Below, one piece after another: positions 23,771 to 32,366 of a stretch of 64,000 bases of DNA. The DNA lies in assembly GCF_001083805.1 (NCBI RefSeq), contig NZ_JXSK01000009.1, positions 186,001 through 250,000 of the forward strand, written 5' to 3'. Source of the DNA: Photorhabdus luminescens subsp. luminescens. Its GTDB lineage: Bacteria > Pseudomonadota > Gammaproteobacteria > Enterobacterales > Enterobacteriaceae. The notes beneath the pieces are model-generated. The model did no database searches. It saw nothing but the letters and a program-made list of their open reading frames with translations, and was not told the DNA's origin. Positions within the stretch are counted from its first letter, which is position 1. Each line of letters starts with the position of its first letter. The position numbers and the translations under genes were made by a program.

Positions 23771-24250
23771 ATGGCTGACATGATTTACATGATAATAAAG
23801 GGAAAAAAACAGGGATTAATATCGGCTGGATGTTCTTCTGTTGATTCTATTGGTAATAAATATCAAACAAACCACCTTGATCAGATATTAGTTTATAGCT
23901 TAAGCCATGCGATAACACGGGCTCAAAATGTCGATCATCAACCCATTATTATCCAAAAACCTATCGACAAATCATCACCATTACTCGGTGTTGCTATTTC
24001 TGATAATGAGTCTCTTGAATGCTCTATTGATTTTTACCGAACTAACTCAAATGGTGCTCAAGAACGTTATTACAATATAAAGATCACTGGCGCCACAATC
24101 ACTGAAATAAGTGTCTTACATCCACATTCATTGAATCATAATGAGCTTCCACCACAGGAAAGTATTTCATTAAAATATACAAACATTACCTGGAATCACC
24201 TTATCGCAGGTACTGGCGGTTATAGTATTTGGGATGACAGGATTTATTAA
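23771..24250 (+). CDS. hcp: Hcp family type VI secretion protein (orphan copy 2)
   Basis: The ATG at 23771 (MADMIYMIIKGKKQGLISAG) gives 159 residues, the same length as the copy at 6243, and the same conserved segments (CSSVDSIG, SHAITRAQNV, KPIDKSSPLLG, ITWNHLIAGTGGYSIW). A longer frame from 23711 would translate ERIC sequence and is rejected. There is no clear Shine-Dalgarno sequence, because the ERIC element ends at the start codon. Like the first copy it has no other T6SS structural gene nearby and is convergent with a putative effector/immunity unit. It probably provides tube subunits or a cargo carrier to an apparatus encoded elsewhere. Confidence 0.9.
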   Translation: MADMIYMIIKGKKQGLISAGCSSVDSIGNKYQTNHLDQILVYSLSHAITRAQNVDHQPIIIQKPIDKSSPLLGVAISDNESLECSIDFYRTNSNGAQERYYNIKITGATITEISVLHPHSLNHNELPPQESISLKYTNITWNHLIAGTGGYSIWDDRIY

Positions 24251-24256
24251 ATAATC

Positions 24257-24291
24257 AAAACAAGGCGTTTTAATTTAACGCCTTGTTTCAT
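24257..24291 (+). terminator. Terminator after the second hcp gene
   Basis: AAACAAGGCGTT (24258-24269) pairs perfectly with AACGCCTTGTTT (24277-24288). The stem also overlaps the decayed 3' end of the minus-strand immunity remnant. Confidence 0.85.
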
Positions 24292-24460
24292 TAATGAATT
24301 TTTTTGGTAAGAGCAATATATATAAAATATAAAACAAAATACTGCCAATCATAATTACATCACTATTTAAATCAATAAAATTGGCTATATCACACTCATA
24401 TCCTGTCAAAATCAATTGAACACTAAATAACTTTCCAAAATAGTACTAAACGTTACATAA
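24275..24460 (-). pseudogene. Decayed fourth copy of the small membrane (immunity-like) protein
   Basis: The minus strand reads FGKLFSVQLILTGYECD, then FIDLNSD, then GSILFYILYILLLPKKF. This matches the C-terminal half of the intact copy at 25031 (LSSAQLILTGYEYN, FINFKSE, GGFIFSLLYIILMPRRY). The N-terminal half is missing, with stops upstream. It is the distal member of the tandem array and shows that the array was once longer. Confidence 0.8.
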
Positions 24461-24603
24461 CATATAACTCTATGTATAACAATTAGTTGAAGAAAATTAT
24501 ATGTATCGGAATTATGAAACCTTATTTAATATAGCATACTATGTTTTCAATAATTAAACATTAACTTAAAACTTACTCTATCCATTGATAAGTTAATTTT
24601 AAA

Positions 24604-24927
24604 TTAATCCCCATATTTTCTTGGTAACATGCACGCATATAAAATAGAAAATATCACACTACCCACTCTAATTACCTCACTATTTAAATTAATAAACATT
24701 GATATAATTTCATGATAACCATCATATTTAACAATAAACAATTGAATTGAACCAAACATTACTATTATAAAGAAACCAAAAACAGAGAGTATATAACTTC
24801 TTTTTTTTTCTATGAAAATTTTCATAAAAAAAAGAAAAAACAAAACAATCAATGATAAAGAATAGTACAGAAAAATATCCTGCCAAGTAGATTGAGTGGA
24901 AATTGTAACATCAATATAATCCATCAT
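24604..24927 (-). CDS. Small membrane protein, immunity-like, array copy 3
   Basis: The protein has 107 residues, with a short N-terminal segment ending in TISTQSTW, hydrophobic segments at about 20-37, 44-65 and 82-100, and the family ending MLPRKYGD. It is clearly homologous to the two proteins encoded upstream (shared ISTxSS motif, conserved spacing, MPR(R/K)(Y/F) end). Its ATG overlaps the stop (TAATG) of a leftover effector C-terminus (24927-25010). This suggests it was originally the partner of an effector that has been lost. The role as an immunity protein is inferred. Confidence 0.6.
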   Translation of the reverse strand: MMDYIDVTISTQSTWQDIFLYYSLSLIVLFFLFFMKIFIEKKRSYILSVFGFFIIVMFGSIQLFIVKYDGYHEIISMFINLNSEVIRVGSVIFSILYACMLPRKYGD

Positions 24928-25010
24928 TATTTTTCCTTTTCTAGCTGATAAATACTCAGAGCTGTAACGTTATCAACAATTAGTTCAGTAACTAAATTAA
25001 TTCTGACATT
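24927..25010 (-). pseudogene. Orphaned C-terminal tail of a lost effector gene
   Basis: The 27 codons before the start of copy 3 read VTELIVDNVTALSIYQLEKEK and then stop. The end of the intact effector at 25688 reads SMEMAVDGVTLWSIYKITEEEK. The match (VDxVTxxSIY followed by a charged tail, and a stop overlapping or adjoining the next gene) is hard to explain by chance. It marks a second effector-immunity unit whose toxin gene has been deleted except for its last codons. Confidence 0.7.
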
Positions 25011-25030
25011 TTATTATATTTTTGAAAAAA

Positions 25031-25342
25031 TCATCTAGAATATCTTCTTGGCATTAAAATAATATACAATAAAGAAAATATAAAACCACCAACCTTTATA
25101 CTTTCGCTTTTGAAATTAATAAAACCGGGTATATTGTACTCATATCCTGTTAAAATTAATTGAGCGCTAGATAATAAAAGAACCAAGATAGCACCAAGAA
25201 TAACCATAAGATTGTTATTTTTTTCTTCTATTATTATCTTAAGAATAAATAAAAAAAACAATATAACAAGAGATAAAACATAATAGTATAATATATCCAG
25301 CCATGATGATTTAGTAGAAATAATAATTTCGGTATAATCCAT
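25031..25342 (-). CDS. Small membrane protein, immunity-like, array copy 2
   Basis: The 103 residues carry IISTKSSW near the N-terminus, three hydrophobic segments and a basic end MPRRYSR, homologous to copies 1 and 3. Only 26 bases separate it from copy 1, so it is cotranscribed. It is AT-rich like the rest of the islet. The tandem divergent copies fit the pattern of immunity genes kept against several related toxins. Confidence 0.6.
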   Translation of the reverse strand: MDYTEIIISTKSSWLDILYYYVLSLVILFFLFILKIIIEEKNNNLMVILGAILVLLLSSAQLILTGYEYNIPGFINFKSESIKVGGFIFSLLYIILMPRRYSR

Positions 25343-25368
25343 TATTGTTTTTCACCAGTAACTTATCG

Positions 25369-25686
25369 TCAACATTTAAACTTCCTTGGGAACATTATCA
25401 TGGTTAAAATTGAGAATATCACCGCACTTACTCTTATTATCTCATCATTTAAATTCAAAAATCTAAATGGTGGAATCAAGGAATAACTAAATTTAGATAT
25501 AATTAATTGATCTGTGCAAAAAGAAAACAAAAACAAAAGATTAATTATAAATAGAAAAATACTCCTTTTACTTTCTGTATATTTTTTAATAAATAGAAAA
25601 AACATAGAAAAAATTATTATAAATAAAAAATATAATAAAAAATCCATATTAGATGATTGAGTAGATATAATTAGTTCCTGCCCCAT
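25369..25686 (-). CDS. Small membrane protein, immunity-like, array copy 1
   Basis: The 105-residue protein starts MGQELIISTQSS, has three hydrophobic segments, and ends MFPRKFKC, so it is homologous to copies 2 and 3. Its ATG lies one base after the stop codon of the DUF4225-like gene. It is therefore the best candidate for the cognate immunity protein. No enzymatic motif is present. Confidence 0.6.
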   Translation of the reverse strand: MGQELIISTQSSNMDFLLYFLFIIIFSMFFLFIKKYTESKRSIFLFIINLLFLFSFCTDQLIISKFSYSLIPPFRFLNLNDEIIRVSAVIFSILTMIMFPRKFKC

Positions 25687-25687
25687 A

Positions 25688-26446
25688 TTATTTCTCTTCT
25701 TCTGTTATCTTATAAATACTCCAAAGAGTAACACCATCAACCGCCATTTCCATACTTAAGCTTAAAGAATCCATTTCTTTCCATCCTCTGGTAAAATCGC
25801 TATTAATATTTCTAAATAAACTCCAAGATTTCTCTCTTGGCTTCAAAACTTTTCTAAAAATGCCATAACCTGAAAGCGCTAAGTCAACCGTTGCATAAGT
25901 AATATCTGCATCTTTATCACTTAAACCAATTTTATTAGCAACATACCTATATCCTTCTCTGACACCACCATTAATATTTTCTCTGTACAGTAGATAATAT
26001 CCATTTTCAACAACATTATTATATCCATGAGCCATTAATGGCGCACCAAATGAGGCACATGCTAACCCTAACGAAGCTTTACAGACTGTATAACCTGCAA
26101 GAATTTGAGTGCCGCCGCCGCCAAATCCGATCTGTTTTAATATAAGATTAGTATAACTTGATTTCTCCTTTTCCTTCTCAATTATTGCATATTGCTTTAC
26201 TCTGTTTGCGGTTAAATAGAAATCTTGCTCCTTCAAATGATTTATTTCAAACTGAATAAATTCAATTGCACCATTTGGAGATAAACAATGAATACGAACC
26301 TGACCTAATATATCCTCTACAAAAAGATTTATTTTTGAATTAAAATCCATTCTTATTTTACTATGAGTTAGATAGCGAAAAGATAAAGTTTTCGCTAACT
26401 CTCTCAATTCCCTTACCTTCAAATCCAGTAGGTTATTTTGCTTCAT
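25688..26446 (-). CDS. DUF4225-like protein, putative T6SS effector
   Basis: The 252-residue protein has a charged N-terminal half (about 1-125). A glycine-rich membrane-like segment follows (GFGGGGTQILAGYTVCKASLG, about 127-147), then GAPLMAHGYNNVVENGYYLLYREN, and a C-terminal region ending VDGVTLWSIYKITEEEK. From memory this is the DUF4225 pattern, found in small proteins and toxin tips beside Hcp, VgrG and Rhs genes. It has no signal peptide. The context of an orphan hcp and a tandem array of small membrane proteins supports an antibacterial effector. Its biochemical activity is unknown. Confidence 0.55.
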   Translation of the reverse strand: MKQNNLLDLKVRELRELAKTLSFRYLTHSKIRMDFNSKINLFVEDILGQVRIHCLSPNGAIEFIQFEINHLKEQDFYLTANRVKQYAIIEKEKEKSSYTNLILKQIGFGGGGTQILAGYTVCKASLGLACASFGAPLMAHGYNNVVENGYYLLYRENINGGVREGYRYVANKIGLSDKDADITYATVDLALSGYGIFRKVLKPREKSWSLFRNINSDFTRGWKEMDSLSLSMEMAVDGVTLWSIYKITEEEK

Positions 26447-26559
26447 ATCTCCCCCTATAAAACCGATTTCTTATTTTCAAACCACAAAATCATTAATATA
26501 GTTTATGTAAAATAACAAAGATAAACCAACAAAGAAACAATGAACAGAGCTATATAGGT

Positions 26560-26586
26560 AAATCCACTCGAATAACGAGTGGATTT
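26560..26586. terminator. Hairpin after asd
   Basis: AAATCCACTCG and CGAGTGGATTT form an 11-bp perfect stem around AATAA. It lies 27 bases past the asd stop on the minus strand and can serve both directions, though T-tracts are short. Confidence 0.7.
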
Positions 26587-26612
26587 TCACATAAACAAAT
26601 AGATTAAAATGA

Positions 26613-27719
26613 TTAAACTAAGATACGTAGCATACGACGCAGAGGCTCTGCTGCTCCCCACAACAATTGGTCACCTACAGTAAAAGCAGATAAATACTCT
26701 GGGCCCATATTCAGCTTACGCAAACGCCCTACAGGGGTATTCAACGTCCCCGTTACGGCTGCCGGAGTTAATTCACGCATACTTAATTCGCGATCATTTG
26801 GAATAACACGAACCCAGTCATTATGCGCGGCCAGCAATTGCTCAATTTCAGGAATCGAAATATCTTTTTTCAATTTCAAAGTAAATGCCTGGCTGTGGCA
26901 ACGTAGCGCTCCAATACGTACGCACAAACCATCCACAGTAATGATATTATTACCGGTATTGAGGATCTTGTTGGTTTCTGCCTGCCCTTTCCACTCTTCA
27001 CGGCTTTGGCCGTTATCAAGTTGTTTATCAATCCACGGAATCAAATTACCTGCCAACGGCACACCAAATTGCTCAGTTGACATAATTCCGCTACGGGTGA
27101 AATCCGTTACTTTTCTTTCAATATCCAGAATAGCCGATGCCGGATCTTGTAGCTCTTTTGCTACCTGAGTATGTAGAGATCCCATCTGAACCAGAAGTTC
27201 ACGCATATGACGAGCGCCCGCACCAGAAGCTGCCTGATAAGTTGCAACAGAAGCCCATTCAACCAAATCATTGGCAAACAAACCGCCCAAAGACATCAAC
27301 ATTAGGCTAACAGTACAATTACCACCAACAAAAGTTTTTATGCCTTTATTAAGACCTTGCTGAATATACGTATGGTTAACTGGATCAAGAATAATAATGG
27401 AATCATCATTCATACGCAGTGCTGACGCGGCATCAATCCAATATCCCTGCCAACCTGTTGCTCTTAACTTTGGATAAATCTCATTCGTATAATCTCCCCC
27501 CTGACAACTAATAATAATATCCAAAGCACTAAGAGCTTCAATATCGAAAGCATTCTGTAACGTACCTTGCTGACCAGTAAAATCAGGTGCTGGCTGTCCG
27601 TGTTGTGATGTCGTGAAGAATACCGGACGAATAACATCAAAATCCCGCTCTTCAATCATACGCTGCATTAATACTGAGCCGACCATACCGCGCCAGCCGA
27701 TAAAGCCCACATTTTTCAT
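26613..27719 (-). CDS. asd: Aspartate-semialdehyde dehydrogenase
   Basis: Asd reduces aspartyl phosphate to the semialdehyde, the branch point to lysine, diaminopimelate, threonine and methionine. The NADP-binding start [13 protein letters not shown], the active-site cysteine in [12 protein letters not shown] (about residue 135) and the catalytic histidine region RCHSQAFT are present. Length is 368 residues, against 367 in E. coli. Two adjacent ATGs exist (27722 and 27719); AGGA lies five and eight bases away, and the second matches the family start. It is monocistronic. Confidence 0.97.
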   Translation of the reverse strand: MKNVGFIGWRGMVGSVLMQRMIEERDFDVIRPVFFTTSQHGQPAPDFTGQQGTLQNAFDIEALSALDIIISCQGGDYTNEIYPKLRATGWQGYWIDAASALRMNDDSIIILDPVNHTYIQQGLNKGIKTFVGGNCTVSLMLMSLGGLFANDLVEWASVATYQAASGAGARHMRELLVQMGSLHTQVAKELQDPASAILDIERKVTDFTRSGIMSTEQFGVPLAGNLIPWIDKQLDNGQSREEWKGQAETNKILNTGNNIITVDGLCVRIGALRCHSQAFTLKLKKDISIPEIEQLLAAHNDWVRVIPNDRELSMRELTPAAVTGTLNTPVGRLRKLNMGPEYLSAFTVGDQLLWGAAEPLRRMLRILV

Positions 27720-27876
27720 CATTATTATCCTACTTTGGTGAGTGTTGATCAGTGATTCTGATTACACCAAAGCTGACAAAATATGACCAAGGACGCAAGT
27801 GAATTTATTAACTCATTCACAAGATATTTAGCAACGTAGCTAGCAGCAAGATATATAACAAATCTAGCATCTGAGT

Positions 27877-27897
27877 AAAAAGCCACCTGCTGGTGGC
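27877..27897 (-). terminator. Intrinsic terminator at the 3' end of the tail gene cluster
   Basis: On the minus strand GCCACC-AGCA-GGTGGC is followed by five T. It lies just after ogr and closes the minus-strand phage tail transcript. Confidence 0.85.
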
Positions 27898-27923
27898 AAA
27901 TATTTACAATTAACTTTTAATTT

Positions 27924-28145
27924 TCAAGTCACATTCAATTGAGTTTTAGTTTTTTCTTTGGGATGCGGCTTAACACTTATTACTTCACCAGGTCTGGAAA
28001 TAAAGCGAACAAACGTTTCATGGCTGACGAAAGTTGCACCACAATTGATGTTTTGACATTGATTGTAACGTTCTTTTGTATGACAGGAATGCTCAAAACT
28101 GCTGCGTGCATGAGCCGCTTTACCACAAAGAGGACACTTGATCAT
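27924..28145 (-). CDS. ogr: Ogr/Delta-like late gene activator
   Basis: The 73-residue zinc-finger protein has CPLC at residues 4-7 and a second pair in the CQNINC segment, the layout of P2 Ogr and P4 Delta. Ogr proteins activate late (tail) promoters through the RNA polymerase alpha subunit. It is the last gene of the tail cluster, after D, as in P2. It is the likely activator of the tail operons here, although no clear TGT-N12-ACA site was found by eye. Confidence 0.9.
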   Translation of the reverse strand: MIKCPLCGKAAHARSSFEHSCHTKERYNQCQNINCGATFVSHETFVRFISRPGEVISVKPHPKEKTKTQLNVT

Positions 28146-28221
28146 ATTTTTCTACCCTTAACTAAAACATGAACTCTCATTATGTGAACAATATAGCAAT
28201 GAGATCTCACTTAAAGAACAA

Positions 28222-29304
28222 TTATTTCATATCGAGATCATCAATTTTTAATTCCAGAGTCAGTGCTGTTGTAAAACCACCAGATCCATCCACCGTGTGA
28301 GTAACTGTTGTTAATGTCCATTCGGCAGCATCTATTTCTGGTTTAAAGCCGGTAACTTTGATTGGCATTTCAGGGTAGAGATCTGCACGCCCTTGAGCCA
28401 GTTGAATCGAAAACGTCGCTGCCCCACGTTGTATTTTTTCCCAAGCAACCTTGGCAGCACGTTTAGCGCTGGCTTCATCAGCATAAGTACGAGAAAGTTC
28501 TAATACGTTATCTTTGCTACCTACTAAATAAGATGTTAATTTGTTAGTGTTTTTCTGACTTTTTCGCTCAACGGTTAAGGTATGTTTTTTCTCCGGTTTA
28601 CGGACATCTAACCAATTTGCTACCACGCCGGTATAAGCCTCACGATCGGACAGAGTAAAATTATGATTGTCACCTGATCGACGTGTAATCACTAATGCAG
28701 GAATAACCGCACCACTGGCTGTTTTATTCTGTCCCTGCCGAATAAATATCAACTTACCATTTTTTACTGAAGCAATTGCCCCTTCCTGCCTTGCCAAGCG
28801 GGTAAGAAAACTACCATCTGACTCATTCGTCTGATCAATATGGTTAATCAATATTTTCGCAATATCTTGATGCAAATCGGCGCTAAGGTTATTTCTCGCA
28901 GCAATAGTATGGACAATATTACCTATCGTTTTCTTATGATAAGACTCTTCACGTCTCATATTGAGAGATTCACGGAAATCAGCGCTACGGGCACGAATCG
29001 TTAATTTGTCCGGCGCTCCACTGTGACCAATTTCATCCACAGTAAAACGGCCTTTACTAATCAGTGGTTGATCACGCCATCCCAACGCCAATGAAATCAC
29101 ATTACCTCTGGAAGGTAGCACCAAACTTCCATCTGCATCATCCAGTTCAATATCAAGCTGGTCGGCTTCAAAGCCACGATTATCTGTCATTGTTAGTGAC
29201 ATCAGGCGCGATTGAATGCGCCCGCTGATATCTTTATTATCAATTTCCAAAAGAAATGAAGGCGCACTGCCTTTTTCAGCTCCCCTGCCAAATTCAGACG
29301 TCAT
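28222..29304 (-). CDS. D: P2 gpD-like tail/baseplate hub protein
   Basis: The 360-residue protein belongs to the phage late control D family (hub protein related to T4 gp27): it includes SRLMSLTMTDNRG, DELDIELDD-like DQLDIELDDADG, and a C-terminal VTHTVDGSGGFTT. It forms the central hub between the spike and the tail tube. Its start overlaps the end of U by four bases, and ogr lies 76 bases downstream. Confidence 0.92.
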   Translation of the reverse strand: MTSEFGRGAEKGSAPSFLLEIDNKDISGRIQSRLMSLTMTDNRGFEADQLDIELDDADGSLVLPSRGNVISLALGWRDQPLISKGRFTVDEIGHSGAPDKLTIRARSADFRESLNMRREESYHKKTIGNIVHTIAARNNLSADLHQDIAKILINHIDQTNESDGSFLTRLARQEGAIASVKNGKLIFIRQGQNKTASGAVIPALVITRRSGDNHNFTLSDREAYTGVVANWLDVRKPEKKHTLTVERKSQKNTNKLTSYLVGSKDNVLELSRTYADEASAKRAAKVAWEKIQRGAATFSIQLAQGRADLYPEMPIKVTGFKPEIDAAEWTLTTVTHTVDGSGGFTTALTLELKIDDLDMK

Positions 29305-29765
29305 GGCAATACCTCTCTGACTCTATCTGACAAATTGTCTGTAAGCATAGAGAATTGCCCCTGAAGATCACCGAACATTTCAATTAGAGAACTATCCACT
29401 CGCTTCAATGTCAACGTGAAATCAATTTTGCGGGCAGAACCATTCGACATAAATTCAGTTTTTGTCTGGTCGATACTCTGAATGACAAACATACCGTAAA
29501 CCGTGCCGCTGCCATCTATAAAGGACCAAGCCTTACCGCTTTCAGCCATAACTTGTAATACCGTCAATGATAAACGACCACCCGTAATTTCTGGATATAA
29601 CGAACCGGAAAGTGTCATTGTGTCGTTATCCGGCCCCAGAAATTGCCAGGCAGGCCGTATCCCGATACGGCTATTAAAAGCATGTCGCCATGACTGAGTA
29701 TATTGCATACTCTGGTATGGTGTGGTCTTCAACATAAAAACAAATAAACCCAGTGCAGCCATCAT
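29301..29765 (-). CDS. U: P2 gpU-like tail terminator/completion protein
   Basis: The 154 residues match gpU in order and length (159 in P2): MMAALGLFVFML, SRIGIRPAWQFLGP, YPEITGGRLSL, YGMFVIQSI and KIDFTLTLKRVD. The protein is part of the tail tube/baseplate assembly. It lies two bases after T and overlaps D. Confidence 0.92.
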   Translation of the reverse strand: MMAALGLFVFMLKTTPYQSMQYTQSWRHAFNSRIGIRPAWQFLGPDNDTMTLSGSLYPEITGGRLSLTVLQVMAESGKAWSFIDGSGTVYGMFVIQSIDQTKTEFMSNGSARKIDFTLTLKRVDSSLIEMFGDLQGQFSMLTDNLSDRVREVLP

Positions 29766-29767
29766 AA

Positions 29768-32194
29768 TTAGAATTCTCCTCTATCAGAGAATGAACTACG
29801 CAAACGAGCCTGCTGTTTACGTTCCCGATCATCCAATTCACGCCTAACCGCTGCTGCAATATCCTGCTCAGACTGCCCCGGCGCACCATAGATATTTATA
29901 TGATAGACCGGTGATTCACTGCGGTACTCTACCACCTGACGTTTGTCCGCTTTCTTTTCCTGAATCTGAGAATAAGCATGAGCCGGTAAGCTCTGAGTAT
30001 GCAACGGTGCTGTTCTGGCTGCGGTAGAAGGCGCCATTACGCTTAAAGAAAATGCCGCAGCGGCAGCAAGTTTAGCAGTCTGTCGTCTGCTAATAACATT
30101 GACAGGGCCAGTGACAATCTCTGGTCCGTATTCACCAACAATACCAAATCGGCCAGCCGGAATAATGCCCCCTTTGTCATGTTTAGGCAGAACTGCACTA
30201 ACATTAGGACTCACATTATTACTGGCGTCTTTTGAAATATCCTCCTTTGACCGCATCCAGTCAGGGAGATACTCAGACAATGAAGTCAGTTTCTTTTTCA
30301 GGGCTTCCCACTTTTCATTAATCCCCTCCAATAAACTGTTAACTATCGCTGTGCCAGCTTCTTTAAATTTACTGGGTAGATTCATTACGTCAGTAATAAT
30401 CTCATTCCATTTATCCGAGATCGATATTTTAATATTCTCCCAGATATCCAATGTATTCTGTTTAACTAATTCCCAGGCATTACTGATATTAGTTTTAATA
30501 TTCTCCCAAGTTTGCAAAACACTCTGTTTAATAGACTCCCATTTCTCACTTAGGCTAATTTTAATATTTTCCCAAAGCTGAGAAAATTTCGGCCCCAATG
30601 TTTCCCAGTTCTGCCAAATATAAGTGGCAGCCATTGCAATTACACCAATAATGGCAAGGATTGGGTTAGCCATCATCAGACGACCAACGATCATCATGGT
30701 GCTACCCAACATTTTCAGAGCATTCCCTACCAATCCGAGAGCTCTCACACCAGTACTACCAAAGAAAGTAAGACTATATTTCGCCACAGCTAACGGAAGT
30801 AATATTGAAGCGATCGCCTGTGCCAATGCGCCAAACACAGTTAACATGCCACCAACTACCACCGTAATAGTCGCAAGCGTTGCAGCCAAACGTGGATTAG
30901 CTTCCATCCACTCACTGACTTTATTGACTACATTTGTCACCTGTTGGGTGACTTCTCTTGCCGGACCTTCTACGCCAGAAAACATCTGAACGCCTAGATC
31001 ACTCCAAGCGGCATTAAGCTTTTGGATATCACTGGTAAGACTATTCGTCATTGCAGATGCAACTTTTTGGGATTCACCTTGAGCATTTTTTAGTTCAACG
31101 ATAAAAGATTGCAATCCCCCCTGTCCTGCCTGATTCACCAACACATCCAGAGCAGGAGTGGCATTTTCACCACCAATTGCCGTGAAATAATTTGTACGCT
31201 GTTTGCTGCTCATTGACCGGGTTTTATCATCCAGTTCAGCAAGAATATCAGGTAATTGCCGTAAATTACCTTTAGCATCACGAGTTTTAATATCGAGTTG
31301 TTTCAATGCGGCGGCAGCAGCTTTAGGTGGTTCAGCCAACCGGCTTAGTACACTGCTCAAAGCCTCTCCAGCTTCACTTCCCTTGATATTGGCATCACTT
31401 AGCTTTCTTGTAGCTGCCGCAACGGTTTCAATATCAATCCCCAAAGAAGCAGCCGCTGGAGCGACAGATTTCATGGTGTCACCCAACCCCGCCAACGTTG
31501 TTTTTGAACCAATAAACGTTGCCGTCAAAACATCACTAACATGCCCCATCTCTTCGGACTGTAATTTAAATCCTTCCAGTACATTAGTGCTAATATCAAC
31601 CACATCGGCGAAATCTGTACCGCTTGCCTGCGACATTAATACCGCGCCAGGCATCACATTCTTTATCTGGTCGGGAGAATAACCCTTGGAGGCATAAAGG
31701 CTTTGTCCCTGTGCAACTTGGCTGACAGGAATCCCAGTGCTTTTACTCAACTCACGGCTTTGATTAAGCAACATGGTGTATTCAGGAGAATTCTTTTCAA
31801 TATTAGTTTGCGCCTGAATTTTGGACATTTGAGCACTAAGATCATAACCCGGCATCAGAAAGTTTTTACTGGTTGTCAGTATCTTACCGCCTGCCGATTT
31901 CGCATTAGCGCCATATTGGCTGACACGATCACGAAGTTCTTTGATTTTGCTATAACGGCCTTCACCGCGATTTTCTTCCTCTTGACTACTGGTATGCGCA
32001 GTTCCCTGCGCATATTCAGGAGCAGAATAAGGTTTAATGGCTTTATAAGTCTGATTTAATCGCTTGTATTCATCACGATTTTGCCGGATAGAATCCGCCA
32101 ACCTTTTATTATTTCGCTGTGCGGATTTCAAGGCGCTGGTCAGCTTATTTACGGACTGTATTACCAATGTAAGCTGTGACTGTGTATTACTCAT
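29768..32194 (-). CDS. T: P2 gpT-like tape measure protein
   Basis: The 808-residue protein sets tail length (815 in P2 gpT). It has an N-terminal coiled coil (about 1-60), a TP901-type core (PGAVLMSQASGTDF, GEALSSVLSRLAEPP), hydrophobic segments around 430-510, and a repeated amphipathic block W-x-x-I-K-x-x-x with WENIK repeated around 540-600. The start used is the ATG at 32194, which overlaps the stop of the E' frame (ATGAGTAA). A GTG four codons upstream is the alternative. The near-P2 length implies a tail close to P2 size. Confidence 0.92.
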   Translation of the reverse strand: MSNTQSQLTLVIQSVNKLTSALKSAQRNNKRLADSIRQNRDEYKRLNQTYKAIKPYSAPEYAQGTAHTSSQEEENRGEGRYSKIKELRDRVSQYGANAKSAGGKILTTSKNFLMPGYDLSAQMSKIQAQTNIEKNSPEYTMLLNQSRELSKSTGIPVSQVAQGQSLYASKGYSPDQIKNVMPGAVLMSQASGTDFADVVDISTNVLEGFKLQSEEMGHVSDVLTATFIGSKTTLAGLGDTMKSVAPAAASLGIDIETVAAATRKLSDANIKGSEAGEALSSVLSRLAEPPKAAAAALKQLDIKTRDAKGNLRQLPDILAELDDKTRSMSSKQRTNYFTAIGGENATPALDVLVNQAGQGGLQSFIVELKNAQGESQKVASAMTNSLTSDIQKLNAAWSDLGVQMFSGVEGPAREVTQQVTNVVNKVSEWMEANPRLAATLATITVVVGGMLTVFGALAQAIASILLPLAVAKYSLTFFGSTGVRALGLVGNALKMLGSTMMIVGRLMMANPILAIIGVIAMAATYIWQNWETLGPKFSQLWENIKISLSEKWESIKQSVLQTWENIKTNISNAWELVKQNTLDIWENIKISISDKWNEIITDVMNLPSKFKEAGTAIVNSLLEGINEKWEALKKKLTSLSEYLPDWMRSKEDISKDASNNVSPNVSAVLPKHDKGGIIPAGRFGIVGEYGPEIVTGPVNVISRRQTAKLAAAAAFSLSVMAPSTAARTAPLHTQSLPAHAYSQIQEKKADKRQVVEYRSESPVYHINIYGAPGQSEQDIAAAVRRELDDRERKQQARLRSSFSDRGEF

Positions 32195-32366
32195 TTTCTG
32201 CACCACTTCGTAAGATGGCCCGATGTCGCCAGTCCAGTAATTCCGTCAGTGACATTTCACTTGTCACTGACGGAGACCAGTGGAAAACGGTGGCAATATC
32301 TGCCACCAATTCATCTACGGTTAGTCGGTCTGGAAACCGGACTTGGCCGACTTCGGTAACAAAAAA
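32187..32366 (-). CDS. E': gpE' frameshift extension (E+E' tail assembly chaperone)
   Basis: After the slippery run, the minus-one frame reads VTEVGQVRFPDRLTVDELVADIATVFHW and on to the GpE family end LLDWRHRAILRSGAENE. It overlaps the last 46 bases of E and runs into the tape measure start. In P2 this extension is made only as a fusion with E by a minus-one ribosomal slip; the fusion chaperones the tape measure. It has no start codon or ribosome-binding site of its own, which supports the fusion. Confidence 0.85.
   Translation of the reverse strand, partial: FFVTEVGQVRFPDRLTVDELVADIATVFHWSPSVTSEMSLTELLDWRHRAILRSGAENE

Noticed and set aside
25343-25368. Possible second effector-tail fossil between immunity copies 1 and 2
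   Set aside because: The 26-base gap loosely resembles the effector end, but it is too short to separate from chance.
30099-31682. Long plus-strand frames opposite the tape measure gene
   Set aside because: They are antisense shadows of T, with no start signals and no family pattern.
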